Part shown: positions 18,088-26,024 of the stretch, in pieces
How the letters are laid out: each line of letters opens with the position of its first letter
Position numbering within the stretch: the stretch's first letter is position 1
Assembly: GCF_000368265.1 (NCBI RefSeq)
Contig: NZ_KB851219.1
Coordinates: 998,984 to 1,062,983 of the forward strand
DNA from: Acinetobacter brisouisimilis
GTDB lineage: Bacteria; Pseudomonadota; Gammaproteobacteria; Pseudomonadales; Moraxellaceae
Length of the DNA: 64,000 nt
Direction of reading: 5' to 3'
The notes under the pieces: generated by a model
Seen by the model: the letters and a program-made list of their open reading frames with translations, nothing else
Told to the model about the DNA's origin: nothing
Database searches by the model: none
Position numbers and translations under genes: made by a program

Positions 18088-19152
18088 TCAAATATTCTTG
18101 AATAGCGGACTGCGCGTTGCCTGATTGGCAGCATCGGCAGCGCTCAGGAATTTTTCCATGTGAATATCACGTTCATATAAACGGCCACGCATCAGACTGC
18201 GGATTGATGCTTCAATCATGGGTGGTGGCCCACACAAATAGGCTTTGTGATCGCGGAAATCTTCGTTAAAAGCGCGCCCAGCAGCTTCATGGACAAAACC
18301 ACGTTCACCCTGCCAATCACTGCCGTCAGTTTCATCAGAAAGCACCGGAATATAATGAAATTGTGGATACTGATTTTCCAGTTCAGTGAAAAAGTCGTAA
18401 TAATACAATTCGGCCAAATTACGAGCGCCTTGCAGCAGGGTAATCTTGCGTTGATCACCCACTTCCAGCAGTTCCAGAATCATAGATTTCGGGCTAGATA
18501 AGCCTGAACCACCGGCAATAAAAATGACTGGCTTTGGATCAGAATGACGTAGATAGAAACGCCCCAGTGGGCCACTGAATTTAAGTGTTTGACCAACACT
18601 CAAGTCATCATGTAACCAACCTGTTCCAATACCGCCTGGCACTTTACGCACATTCAGTTCGATTAAATTTGCTTGCGATGGCGCACTGGCAATTGAAAAG
18701 GCACGAGGTTCTGGCAAGCCAGGAATATATAAGTTGATATATTGACCGGCCTGAAAATCCACATCTTCTGCAACCCGCAAGAAGATGCCACGAATGGTCG
18801 GCGTCAGTTCCACAATTGACTCAACAGTCGCTTCAAAGTCACGCAGTGGAATGGCTCTGGCATCTGGGTCTTCGTCCATTTCCACTTCAATGGTCAGATC
18901 AGACTGTGGAATGGCACAGCAGGCCAGCGCCTTACCTTCTGCGCGCTCCATATCCATGAGAGCAAACGGAGAAGCCTCGCCTAAATCCACCTCACCATCC
19001 ACCACATCAATTTTGCAGGTGGCACACAGACCATGCCCGCAGGCATGTGGCAACCACACACCTGCACGTAACGCAGCATCTAAAATAGTCTGGCCTTCTT
19101 CCACTTCAATCACTTGGCCTAAAGGCTCAATCGTTACTTCATAGCTCATCAT
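18088..19152 (-). CDS. mphP: Phenol hydroxylase reductase subunit (P5)
   Basis: A 354-residue reductase with three domains: an N-terminal [2Fe-2S] domain (Cys38, Cys43, Cys46 in HACGHGLCATC and a later cysteine near 78), an FAD-binding barrel (EPRAFSIAS near 150), and an NAD-binding domain (FIAGGSGLSSPKSMI, then YLCGPPPMIEA). It passes electrons from NADH through FAD and the iron-sulfur cluster to the diiron oxygenase. The gene begins MMS, so either Met may be the start. It is eight bases downstream of mphO. Confidence 0.95.
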   Translation of the reverse strand: MMSYEVTIEPLGQVIEVEEGQTILDAALRAGVWLPHACGHGLCATCKIDVVDGEVDLGEASPFALMDMERAEGKALACCAIPQSDLTIEVEMDEDPDARAIPLRDFEATVESIVELTPTIRGIFLRVAEDVDFQAGQYINLYIPGLPEPRAFSIASAPSQANLIELNVRKVPGGIGTGWLHDDLSVGQTLKFSGPLGRFYLRHSDPKPVIFIAGGSGLSSPKSMILELLEVGDQRKITLLQGARNLAELYYYDFFTELENQYPQFHYIPVLSDETDGSDWQGERGFVHEAAGRAFNEDFRDHKAYLCGPPPMIEASIRSLMRGRLYERDIHMEKFLSAADAANQATRSPLFKNI

Positions 19153-19160
19153 TTTTCTCC

Positions 19161-19511
19161 TTAAATTCCGTTTAAATCAGGAGTGCGTAAACGCAGATAG
19201 CTTTTATGGTTAATACCCAGATTTTCAAAAGTTGAATCTTGATCGTAAGTTAAGGTTTGTCCTTCAAAGAGCCACTGCACCTTTAACCAGTCAATTTTTG
19301 CCCAATCCGGATGGCTGGCAAACACGGTCTGCCCCATGACCTGCTCAATAAAATCGCTGAAACGTTGATGAGCATCGACTAAAATGGCAATCGGGGCGCT
19401 GATGCTAAGATGACCAAGCCATTCAATAAACAATACTTGCTGACCGTTAAACTGATCTTTGGCATCACGTACGACACCGACATAATTTGGCTTTAAAGCA
19501 ACTACAGACAT
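19161..19511 (-). CDS. mphO: Phenol hydroxylase small oxygenase subunit (P4)
   Basis: A 116-residue protein matching the gamma-type subunit DmpO/P4, with IEWLGHLSISAPIAILVDAH in the middle and a C-terminal YDQDSTFENLGINHKSYLRL. It is part of the (alpha-beta-gamma)2 hydroxylase and lacks catalytic metals itself. It is encoded between the large diiron subunit and the reductase, the same order as in dmp and mop operons. There are 81 bases between mphN and this start. Confidence 0.93.
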   Translation of the reverse strand: MSVVALKPNYVGVVRDAKDQFNGQQVLFIEWLGHLSISAPIAILVDAHQRFSDFIEQVMGQTVFASHPDWAKIDWLKVQWLFEGQTLTYDQDSTFENLGINHKSYLRLRTPDLNGI

Positions 19512-19592
19512 AAAATTCTCCTTTGGCGATGTCTATTCCTTGACATCACCCTATTGTTATTGGATCTAGAGATTGGCGATTAAATCGGTTGA

Positions 19593-21122
19593 CTATGAAC
19601 CGTTCTGTTTCCATTTCGCCCAGTTGGCAGCATCAGGTGATGTTTCATAAGCACCGGAATCTACACCCGGCTCGACATATGACCAGCGCACCACATCTTC
19701 AATCCCTGGTCCACCTGCTTTGCCTTTGAGGATTTGCTGTACTGGCAACCATGCCTGTACATATTTTTCTGGTTCATTATCAAAAATATCTTTACAGCCA
19801 TCCGAGCAGAATTGATATTTTTCATCTTTATAAATGCTTTCACGCTGGCGACGAGTAAGCGGATCATCCACTTCAGTAAAGATCATTGGAATCTGACAGG
19901 TTTGGCATAAACAAGGCAGACTGGTGTTGTACCAACGTTTTCCTGCATCTTCCTGCTGTTTCCAATGCTCAAAACGTGGCTTATAGATTGCATCAAAACT
20001 GTTTGGATATTCTTTCGATAACCAAGCCTGTTCTTCTTCGGTTGGCAACCAGGCATGCAAGCCAGTTCCCCAGCAGTATTGATAGAACATGGCCCAAGCC
20101 TGATGGGTAATATGGTCTTTTTCCTTGACTGAATCTTCCCAGTATTTCGGCTTGCGAATACCGTAACGCTCAAGGTCAGCAAATAATGCACCGCCACTTT
20201 GCTCGAAATAAATTTCCCAGCCTTCACGCCATGACATGATTTTCTTCGGCAGCATGTAATCCATCATCATGCCCACCAAAGTCAACAAGCGGTAGCCGCG
20301 CCAGAACCATTTATCAATCCACTTTTGTACAATCGGTACGTTTTCCGGATCCTGTTCAAGAATAAATTTGATGACTTCAAGACCTAGCGTCATATGACGG
20401 GCTTCATCAGACTGTGCCGAGAAACCAAAGGTTACGGTCGCCATATCACCATTAAAAGCAGCACCAGACATAAATGGCATAAACAGCAAATTGGTCAGCA
20501 CATACTCAAAGGAAAAGGAAATTGAAACCAGATATTCAAATGGTCCAGCGGTCATGGCATCGTTAATAAATGACTTCGGTACAGACAGATACCACAAACG
20601 GTCAAAATTCTGTGGCCATGAATGGAAGCCATTAAAATAACGGTTGTAATGGCTTAAGGTATGTACTTGAGTTTGACAATGACGCAATTCATCAATCGCC
20701 TGCATCTGGCAAGCAACACGCGAACCTACACCGCGTAACTGGCGTCCTGCCATGGCAAAGCCACGATGAGCATTGTATTCAATAGGTGTTACGCCCGTTA
20801 AAAACAGTTTAATGGCATTGATATAACGTGCATCCGTCACATTTAAATGACCATTATTTTGCGAGAAAGCATCAATAATGGCATACAGTTTACGTTCTTT
20901 TTCTGCCTGATATTTCCAGTAAGCATCCATGGTTAAACGGAACGGATCTTCCCATTTATCCCAGTCATGAATTTTAATGCCTTCGAATTTGTCATAAGGA
21001 AAGACTTCGTCCATATCGACATAACTGGTTTCCCAACCTAAACCGCGTGTCATCAATCCATATTTATCTTTGAGACTTAATTTTCGTGTGGTATCTGTTA
21101 CTTTGTTAGCTTGCACATTCAT
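19593..21122 (-). CDS. mphN: Phenol hydroxylase large diiron subunit (P3)
   Basis: A 509-residue catalytic subunit of the soluble diiron monooxygenase that turns phenol into catechol. All six iron ligands are visible: Glu115, Glu145 and His148 (DELRHCQ), Glu206, Glu240 and His243 (DEARHMT). The C-terminal YHS-like metal-binding part has C-L-C-Q-T-C near 407-412 and FCSDGCKDIF, as usual for DmpN. Full length and no breaks. It works with mphL and mphO products, needs the effector mphM, and gets electrons from mphP. Confidence 0.97.
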   Translation of the reverse strand: MNVQANKVTDTTRKLSLKDKYGLMTRGLGWETSYVDMDEVFPYDKFEGIKIHDWDKWEDPFRLTMDAYWKYQAEKERKLYAIIDAFSQNNGHLNVTDARYINAIKLFLTGVTPIEYNAHRGFAMAGRQLRGVGSRVACQMQAIDELRHCQTQVHTLSHYNRYFNGFHSWPQNFDRLWYLSVPKSFINDAMTAGPFEYLVSISFSFEYVLTNLLFMPFMSGAAFNGDMATVTFGFSAQSDEARHMTLGLEVIKFILEQDPENVPIVQKWIDKWFWRGYRLLTLVGMMMDYMLPKKIMSWREGWEIYFEQSGGALFADLERYGIRKPKYWEDSVKEKDHITHQAWAMFYQYCWGTGLHAWLPTEEEQAWLSKEYPNSFDAIYKPRFEHWKQQEDAGKRWYNTSLPCLCQTCQIPMIFTEVDDPLTRRQRESIYKDEKYQFCSDGCKDIFDNEPEKYVQAWLPVQQILKGKAGGPGIEDVVRWSYVEPGVDSGAYETSPDAANWAKWKQNGS

Positions 21123-21180
21123 GTGACAACTCCATTTTTATTTATTGCTATCCATACGTGATTGTTGGTGTTCTGACGGT

Positions 21181-21453
21181 TTATCTGAACCAGCCCACGG
21201 TAAAACTGTCCTCAGTTTCTTCAATATTTCCGGAAATACTGATCAGGTTGATATGGATTTCCTGCAAGTCCCAAGCACGTCCCAACAACTCTTCCACTGA
21301 ATCCCGACGAATGACCAGTTGCCCTGGAGCATCAATTTTCACCATTGCCGGAAAATATTCGATTTTGGCCTGTGGGTTATCCTGTTCAATCGCTTCAATA
21401 ATTGGACGGGTATCGTCATTTGTTTGAAAAGCCATAAATACATTGGTGCTCAT
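21181..21453 (-). CDS. mphM: Phenol hydroxylase effector/activator subunit (P2)
   Basis: A 90-residue MmoB/DmpM-family coupling protein, recognised by NVFMAFQTNDDTRPIIEAIE and the late RDSVEELLGRAWDLQEIHIN. It has no cofactor. Such proteins bind the hydroxylase and tune access to the diiron centre. Its ATG overlaps the stop of mphL in an ATGA arrangement (21450-21453), so the two are translationally coupled. Confidence 0.94.
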   Translation of the reverse strand: MSTNVFMAFQTNDDTRPIIEAIEQDNPQAKIEYFPAMVKIDAPGQLVIRRDSVEELLGRAWDLQEIHINLISISGNIEETEDSFTVGWFR

Positions 21454-22454
21454 GCTGCAACCTCCACCAGATTCAGTCCGATTTTGCTTAGACGTTTAGC
21501 AAAAAGATCATCTAACAATTCAAGATCAGTTTCGTCACCATCGAAGGCTTGTAGTAAAGCCAGCACTGCGCTACGTGCCTGTCCCTGCCAGTTCGCAATC
21601 CAGCTTATAAGCTGTTGACGATTGTGTTCCGATTCCGCAGCAGTGGTTTTCAGTACTGAATTCACCCAAGGCTGTGTTTCTTCAAACCATTCATTCATAA
21701 AAGCAGTGAGCAGGCTAATTGCCGCAGCACCATGTGCCACCAAGTCACGGTCAACAATCAATTTAACCAACGGATAGAAATAACCATCAAAAACCAGATT
21801 TTGCGCAATAAACAGTTCATACCAGTCTTTTACGACAAACATCTGTTCCATACTTTGACGTAGCGGTTGCCAGCATGCACAACCCAGCCAGTCCTGCTTG
21901 GCTTGTTCTAGAGATGTGCCTTGATTGCCATCTAGCAATAAACCAATTCGACTCAAATACTGGGCTGAACCCAGACGATCCATCGTGGCAAACATGGTGG
22001 CATTGGTTAGCGTTGCACCGTAGGCATAGCCAGTAATAAAACTGTTGTTCATATTGGCACCCCACTCATAGTGACGTAGCGGCAATAACAGTTTTTCTGC
22101 TTTTTCCAATAAAGCTGCGGGAATATTGACAAGCAGGTGATTCTTTTCAACAAACGTAAAATTACTTTCTAGCACTTCCTGCTGGCGCGCACGTGTTTGG
22201 GTATAGCTACCGTAATACAGTTGGCGTGGATCTTTCAGTACATACCAGTCTTGCATTTTGATCACAGTACGTGAGGTATCAAAGATCTCGTGTTCTGGTT
22301 GCCATAACGGACGATAGTGAAAATTAATTTCTTCCTGAATATCGTAGCTGGCTTCCTGATAACGCGAAGCGACTTTATCGCCAAAACGCTTCTCAATATA
22401 TTTATAGGTATTTCGAATGGGTTTTACATTCGAGGTTTTAATATCAATTTGCAT
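21450..22454 (-). CDS. mphL: Phenol hydroxylase beta subunit (P1)
   Basis: A 334-residue protein of the ferritin-like beta-subunit family (DmpL): IDIKTSNVKPIRNTYKYIEK at the start, then RPLWQPEHEIFDTSRT and HYEWGANMNNSFITGYAYG. It resembles the large subunit in fold but lacks the full set of iron ligands and has a structural role in the hydroxylase. It starts 30 bases after mphK and overlaps mphM by four bases. Confidence 0.95.
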   Translation of the reverse strand: MQIDIKTSNVKPIRNTYKYIEKRFGDKVASRYQEASYDIQEEINFHYRPLWQPEHEIFDTSRTVIKMQDWYVLKDPRQLYYGSYTQTRARQQEVLESNFTFVEKNHLLVNIPAALLEKAEKLLLPLRHYEWGANMNNSFITGYAYGATLTNATMFATMDRLGSAQYLSRIGLLLDGNQGTSLEQAKQDWLGCACWQPLRQSMEQMFVVKDWYELFIAQNLVFDGYFYPLVKLIVDRDLVAHGAAAISLLTAFMNEWFEETQPWVNSVLKTTAAESEHNRQQLISWIANWQGQARSAVLALLQAFDGDETDLELLDDLFAKRLSKIGLNLVEVAA

Positions 22455-22484
22455 GCAAGATCTCCCTGATCATTTACATTTGTT

Positions 22485-22733
22485 TTATTCATTAATTCCA
22501 GGCAATCCAAAGCGCCATTTCATCCGTTCATATTCAAGCTGTGCAATTTCATCATGACTCAGGTTTTTCACCTGATGCCGCTGACAAAACTCCTCAAAGG
22601 CAGCAAAAGGCATAATCATTTCCACTGCAAGCTCCGGATCACCAATTGAAAACTCGAACTCGACAAAGCGATCTCGTTGTGTTCCGGTAATATGTACATA
22701 GCACTGGGACTCTTCCTGATTGAGTAGTGGCAT
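22485..22733 (-). CDS. mphK: Phenol hydroxylase assembly subunit (P0)
   Basis: An 82-residue protein of the DmpK/P0 family, with VHITGTQRDRFVEFEFSIGD and the late AQLEYERMKWRFGLPG. DmpK is thought to help assemble active hydroxylase and is needed for growth on phenol. First gene of the operon. Its ATG lies about 23 bases from the transcription start predicted from the -24/-12 promoter at 22767-22782. Confidence 0.93.
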   Translation of the reverse strand: MPLLNQEESQCYVHITGTQRDRFVEFEFSIGDPELAVEMIMPFAAFEEFCQRHQVKNLSHDEIAQLEYERMKWRFGLPGINE

Positions 22734-22766
22734 AACTGCATCCTCACCTTTCCCTGCTTAATAGTT

Positions 22767-22782
22767 TGCAAAGGCTATGCCA
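22767..22782 (-). promoter_or_regulatory. Sigma-54 (-24/-12) promoter of the phenol operon
   Basis: On the minus strand the sequence is TGGCAT-AGCCT-TTGCA, matching the consensus TGGCAC-N5-TTGCW at nearly every position, with GG and GC 12 bases apart. It predicts a start near 22756, just before mphK. MopR, encoded in this window, is a sigma-54 activator, which fits. Confidence 0.9.
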
Positions 22783-22870
22783 ACTTACCAATATTATTAT
22801 TTATCAAATACTTGTTATTATTTTTAAACATTTAAGAGTTTTATTTCTTTATAAAATTATCAAGTTCATC

Positions 22871-22899
22871 TTTGGACTTTCGAAAATTCTTAAGTCAAA
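22871..22899. promoter_or_regulatory. Candidate MopR upstream activating site
   Basis: TTTGGACTT (22871-22879) and AAGTCAAA (22892-22899) form an inverted repeat with a one-base mismatch or bulge. It is centred about 130 bases upstream of the predicted start, the usual distance for DmpR/XylR-type sites. It is not a good match to the DmpR consensus as I remember it. Two more inverted repeats, ATCACT-N5-AGTGAT at 22999-23015 and TTGCT-N9-AGCAT near 23022-23040, lie further out. Confidence 0.35.
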
Positions 22900-23154
22900 C
22901 CTATAAATTAAAAAATATTAGGATAAATAATGTACTACCAATGACTAAACATAAGTGTTACTCGGTAATTAGGGGAGCTAGTGCGATTAACCAAACAGAT
23001 CACTATAAGAGTGATGTAGAATTGCTTGAAGAATGAGCATATTTTAAAGTTAGTCTTAAACAGAATGAATGTTGTTCAGCAGTACTGCGCTTTCTTGTAA
23101 ATACTTAAAAAATATCTACTATTCAACATATCAAACTCATTTTTAAATTAGATT

Positions 23155-23373
23155 TTAAGGTTTAAAAGATTTTTTTAACTCTTTTCATTTGTATATTTTT
23201 CAATGGTACGCACTTTACCCACAGATGATATTTGGCAACAAACTCAATCTACAATGCGGTTTCACGGTTGTTATTGTTCAAAAAACAGTAGGAATATTAT
23301 GAAAATGACGTACAGGTGCTACATGCGTGATATTCCTGAAGCGTTTTGTCCTCTTGCAACTAGCACGCATGGA
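23155..23373 (+). pseudogene. IS5-family transposase N-terminal remnant, copy B
   Basis: Translation from the ATG at 23203 reads MVRTLPTDDIWQQTQSTMRF, then HGCYCSKNSRNIMK, a deletion, and MRDIPEAFCP. It is closely related to copy A at 3571-3822, including about 50 bases of leader before the ATG. The block with ILWKLRT present in copy A is deleted here. The catalytic part is absent. Both copies point the same way. Confidence 0.78.
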
Positions 23374-23386
23374 TTAACGATTGATT

Positions 23387-24004
23387 TTAAATACACAATA
23401 GCACTACAGCAAAAATAGAAAAACAGATGCCTGACAGATAATAAATATGTGGCGTATAACGCTGTAGATATTGCAACCATTGCAGTTGGGTCAGCCATGT
23501 CACCACACTTATATTCCAGATCAAAACCACCATCACCATCCAGATACTTACGGAAATTTTATAAACAACACTAGTCTGCTGTGGGAGTAAAATCATTAAG
23601 CTACTATAAAACATCCAGTTTTTAGGATTGAGTAAACTTGATTGCAGCCCCATTCCAAGCAAAGATCGCCAACTCACATCAACACTCATCTGCTGATGTG
23701 CTGGCTGTTCTAACTTCAAATGATGGTGAGCGTAGCGAATACAGACACCAGAAAGGTAAAGTAAATACAGCGCTCCCACATAGCGTAAACCGAACAAGAA
23801 AACTGAACTCAACTGCCCAAGAGTATTAAGTAGCAGTATCAACACCCCAAGAATGAAAGCATTACCCAATGCAATACCCCAAGCAACTCGATAAGCTGCC
23901 CGATGTGAATAACGCAGTAATGTCATTAATAACAGGAAAAAATCGGGGCCTGGAGAAAGCAAAGCAAGAAAATGCGTAACAGCAATAACAACAACAAAAT
24001 TCAT
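23387..24004 (-). CDS. LysE/RhtB-family amino-acid exporter
   Basis: A 205-residue inner-membrane protein with about six hydrophobic segments. The N-terminal signature HFLALLSPGPDFFLLL (about 11-26) is diagnostic for the LysE/RhtB translocators, which export amino acids or homoserine-like metabolites. The gene downstream on the same strand side (starting 24916, reading toward it) is an AraC regulator whose stop is 52 bases upstream of this start, so they may be co-transcribed and the regulator may control it. Substrate unknown. Confidence 0.88.
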   Translation of the reverse strand: MNFVVVIAVTHFLALLSPGPDFFLLLMTLLRYSHRAAYRVAWGIALGNAFILGVLILLLNTLGQLSSVFLFGLRYVGALYLLYLSGVCIRYAHHHLKLEQPAHQQMSVDVSWRSLLGMGLQSSLLNPKNWMFYSSLMILLPQQTSVVYKISVSIWMVMVVLIWNISVVTWLTQLQWLQYLQRYTPHIYYLSGICFSIFAVVLLCI

Positions 24005-24055
24005 AGCACACTCAAATACTGAAGTGGCTTAAGCTTAGGAAATTACTGAATAATT

Positions 24056-24916
24056 TTATTGTAAAAAAGTGCGAGAAAAACCTTGCTGATACTGTTTCGG
24101 AGTCACACCAGCATGTGCCTTAAAGACTTTATGAAAGTGACTCTGATCACTAAAACCCAGATCGGTTGCGAGTGTACTAATTTTCGCACCTGTTTTTAAT
24201 GCTTGGCGAGCTTGATGAATTTTAAGATTAATCTGGAACAAATGCGGAGTTAAACCAAGATTAGCTTTAAATAAGCGAATAACCACATAACGACTAACAC
24301 CTATCTTCTCTGCAAGTTGCTGTAAAGATAAAAAACCTTGTGCGTTTTGGCAAAGGGTTATCAGCATTTGTAAATGTTGATGAAAATAAGCATGTTGAGG
24401 TAATTGCTGCCAGTCGATATATGGAAATAAAAGCTGTGTGAGGCACTCGATTAATAGTTGTTCTTTTTCTGCAATTAATACATCTGGATCAAACAATGTC
24501 TGATTCATCTGACAAAAAGCTTGATAAGCTACAGAGTCATGTAGCACAAAAGGCTTGAGCTGCGGCATAGGAATTTTTTCGAGCAATAAAAAATGCACTT
24601 CACTCGATAAGTGTTCTAACCAAGTTGCATCAATATGCAACATTTGGTAACTCCAGTGCTGATGCTGCAATGGATTACAAGAGTGCTCAATATATGCAGG
24701 AATAACAACAAGGCTTCCTTGCTGAATGACCACTTCATCGGTAAAAGCACTATAAAAAATGCTTTGCCCTGCCTCCACTGCACCAATTGACAACGTTGGA
24801 TGGCTATGTGCTTTATAGCAAATACGACTTTCACATGCCCGCCGTGTTTCCACATAGGGCATGCGACGATCTGACCAGAACTCAAGCAAATTGGGTAACA
24901 GCAAGTGCGCGTTCAA
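24056..24916 (-). CDS. AraC-family transcriptional regulator
   Basis: A 286-residue regulator. The N-terminal cupin-like sensor contains [20 protein letters not shown] and [13 protein letters not shown]. The C-terminal double helix-turn-helix has [20 protein letters not shown] and [20 protein letters not shown] with the AraC tail [13 protein letters not shown]. It lies upstream of the LysE-type exporter and probably controls it. Its first 35 bases overlap the end of the glutathione peroxidase gene, so the true start could instead be the Met codon at 24862. Confidence 0.87.
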   Translation of the reverse strand: MNAHLLLPNLLEFWSDRRMPYVETRRACESRICYKAHSHPTLSIGAVEAGQSIFYSAFTDEVVIQQGSLVVIPAYIEHSCNPLQHQHWSYQMLHIDATWLEHLSSEVHFLLLEKIPMPQLKPFVLHDSVAYQAFCQMNQTLFDPDVLIAEKEQLLIECLTQLLFPYIDWQQLPQHAYFHQHLQMLITLCQNAQGFLSLQQLAEKIGVSRYVVIRLFKANLGLTPHLFQINLKIHQARQALKTGAKISTLATDLGFSDQSHFHKVFKAHAGVTPKQYQQGFSRTFLQ

Positions 24917-25379
24917 TATCCTGCTCTAAACTTTCAGGTTTGGTCGCTGGTGCATAGCGATTAAGAACCTCTCCATTTCTCCCAATCAAGAATTTAGTGA
25001 AATTCCACTTAATACTTTGACTACCTAAAATTCCCTTAGCTTCACGGGTGAGCAGGCGAAAAATCGCATGTGCTTCAGGGCCTTTTACATCGACTTTAGC
25101 AAACATTGGAAAACTGACACCATAATTACGCTTACAAAAGCTATCTATTTCTTCATTGCTTCCTGGGTCTTGCCCACCAAACTGATTACATGGAAAGCCC
25201 AATACAACCAGCCCCTGATCCCGATACTTTTGATAAAGCTTTTCTAGGCCCGAAAACTGTGGAGTGAAACCACACTTACTGGCAGTATTGACGACCAGCA
25301 GTACCTTGCCTTCATAATCAGCCATAGACTGAATATGACCGTCTAGGCGTTCTGCTTCAAATTGATAAATTTTAGTCAT
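24882..25379 (-). CDS. Glutathione peroxidase family (thiol peroxidase)
   Basis: A 165-residue protein with the family motifs [19 protein letters not shown] (peroxidatic Cys at about 36), [14 protein letters not shown] (second Cys about 64) and [12 protein letters not shown] (catalytic Trp and Asn). Bacterial members usually work with thioredoxin rather than glutathione. It overlaps the 3' end of msrB by four bases, so the two oxidative-stress repair genes form one translation-coupled unit. Confidence 0.93.
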   Translation of the reverse strand: MTKIYQFEAERLDGHIQSMADYEGKVLLVVNTASKCGFTPQFSGLEKLYQKYRDQGLVVLGFPCNQFGGQDPGSNEEIDSFCKRNYGVSFPMFAKVDVKGPEAHAIFRLLTREAKGILGSQSIKWNFTKFLIGRNGEVLNRYAPATKPESLEQDIERALAVTQFA

Positions 25380-25795
25380 GGATAAGTTTCCTCATCGCCT
25401 TTTTCTTGTGTTTTTAGTTCCAGAGATGCCGAATTTACACAGTAACGTAGACCTGTTGGCTGTGGGCCATCTTCAAAAACATGCCCCAAATGTGCATCGC
25501 AGTGATGGCAAACAATTTCGACACGTACCATTCCGTGGCTCAAATCATCATGTTCTTCTATTGCAGTATTATTAATCGGCTTATAAAAACTTGGCCAACC
25601 ACAACCACTGTCAAATTTGGCATCTGACTCAAATAATGGCGCGCCGCAACAACGACACACATAAGTTCCTGACTGTTTGGTATTCCAGTATTTCCCTGTA
25701 AATGGAGCTTCAGTGCCTGCTTGGCGTGTAATTCTATATTCTTCTGGCGATAACTCTCTTTGCCATTCTCTTGGTGTTTTATTCAATTTTCCCAT
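25376..25795 (-). CDS. msrB: Peptide methionine-(R)-S-oxide reductase
   Basis: A 139-residue MsrB. Zinc is held by two CxxC pairs ([11 protein letters not shown] and [10 protein letters not shown]). The catalytic cysteine lies in RYCVNSASL near the C-terminus, and CGWPSFYKP is the substrate-binding signature. Repairs oxidised methionine in proteins. Co-encoded with glutathione peroxidase. The 229-base gap to the divergent alaA gene would hold the promoter. Confidence 0.95.
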   Translation of the reverse strand: MGKLNKTPREWQRELSPEEYRITRQAGTEAPFTGKYWNTKQSGTYVCRCCGAPLFESDAKFDSGCGWPSFYKPINNTAIEEHDDLSHGMVRVEIVCHHCDAHLGHVFEDGPQPTGLRYCVNSASLELKTQEKGDEETYP

Positions 25796-26024
25796 GATTC
25801 TATCCCTGTCTATTTTGCTGTTTAAAATAGGATAATCCTATATTTACGTTATTCATTCTAAAATTTCTAGTCTTTAATTCACAAATTACAAAACATGTAT
25901 AAACAATAAAAAAGCAAAAAGTAAGCAATTTTAACAATAAAGGTGAGCAATTTTATTTAGTAAGTGCTTTTTTGTGAGCAACATTAGTGTTACTCTTAGA
26001 ACCATTCTTGCTTAGGATTAAAAA

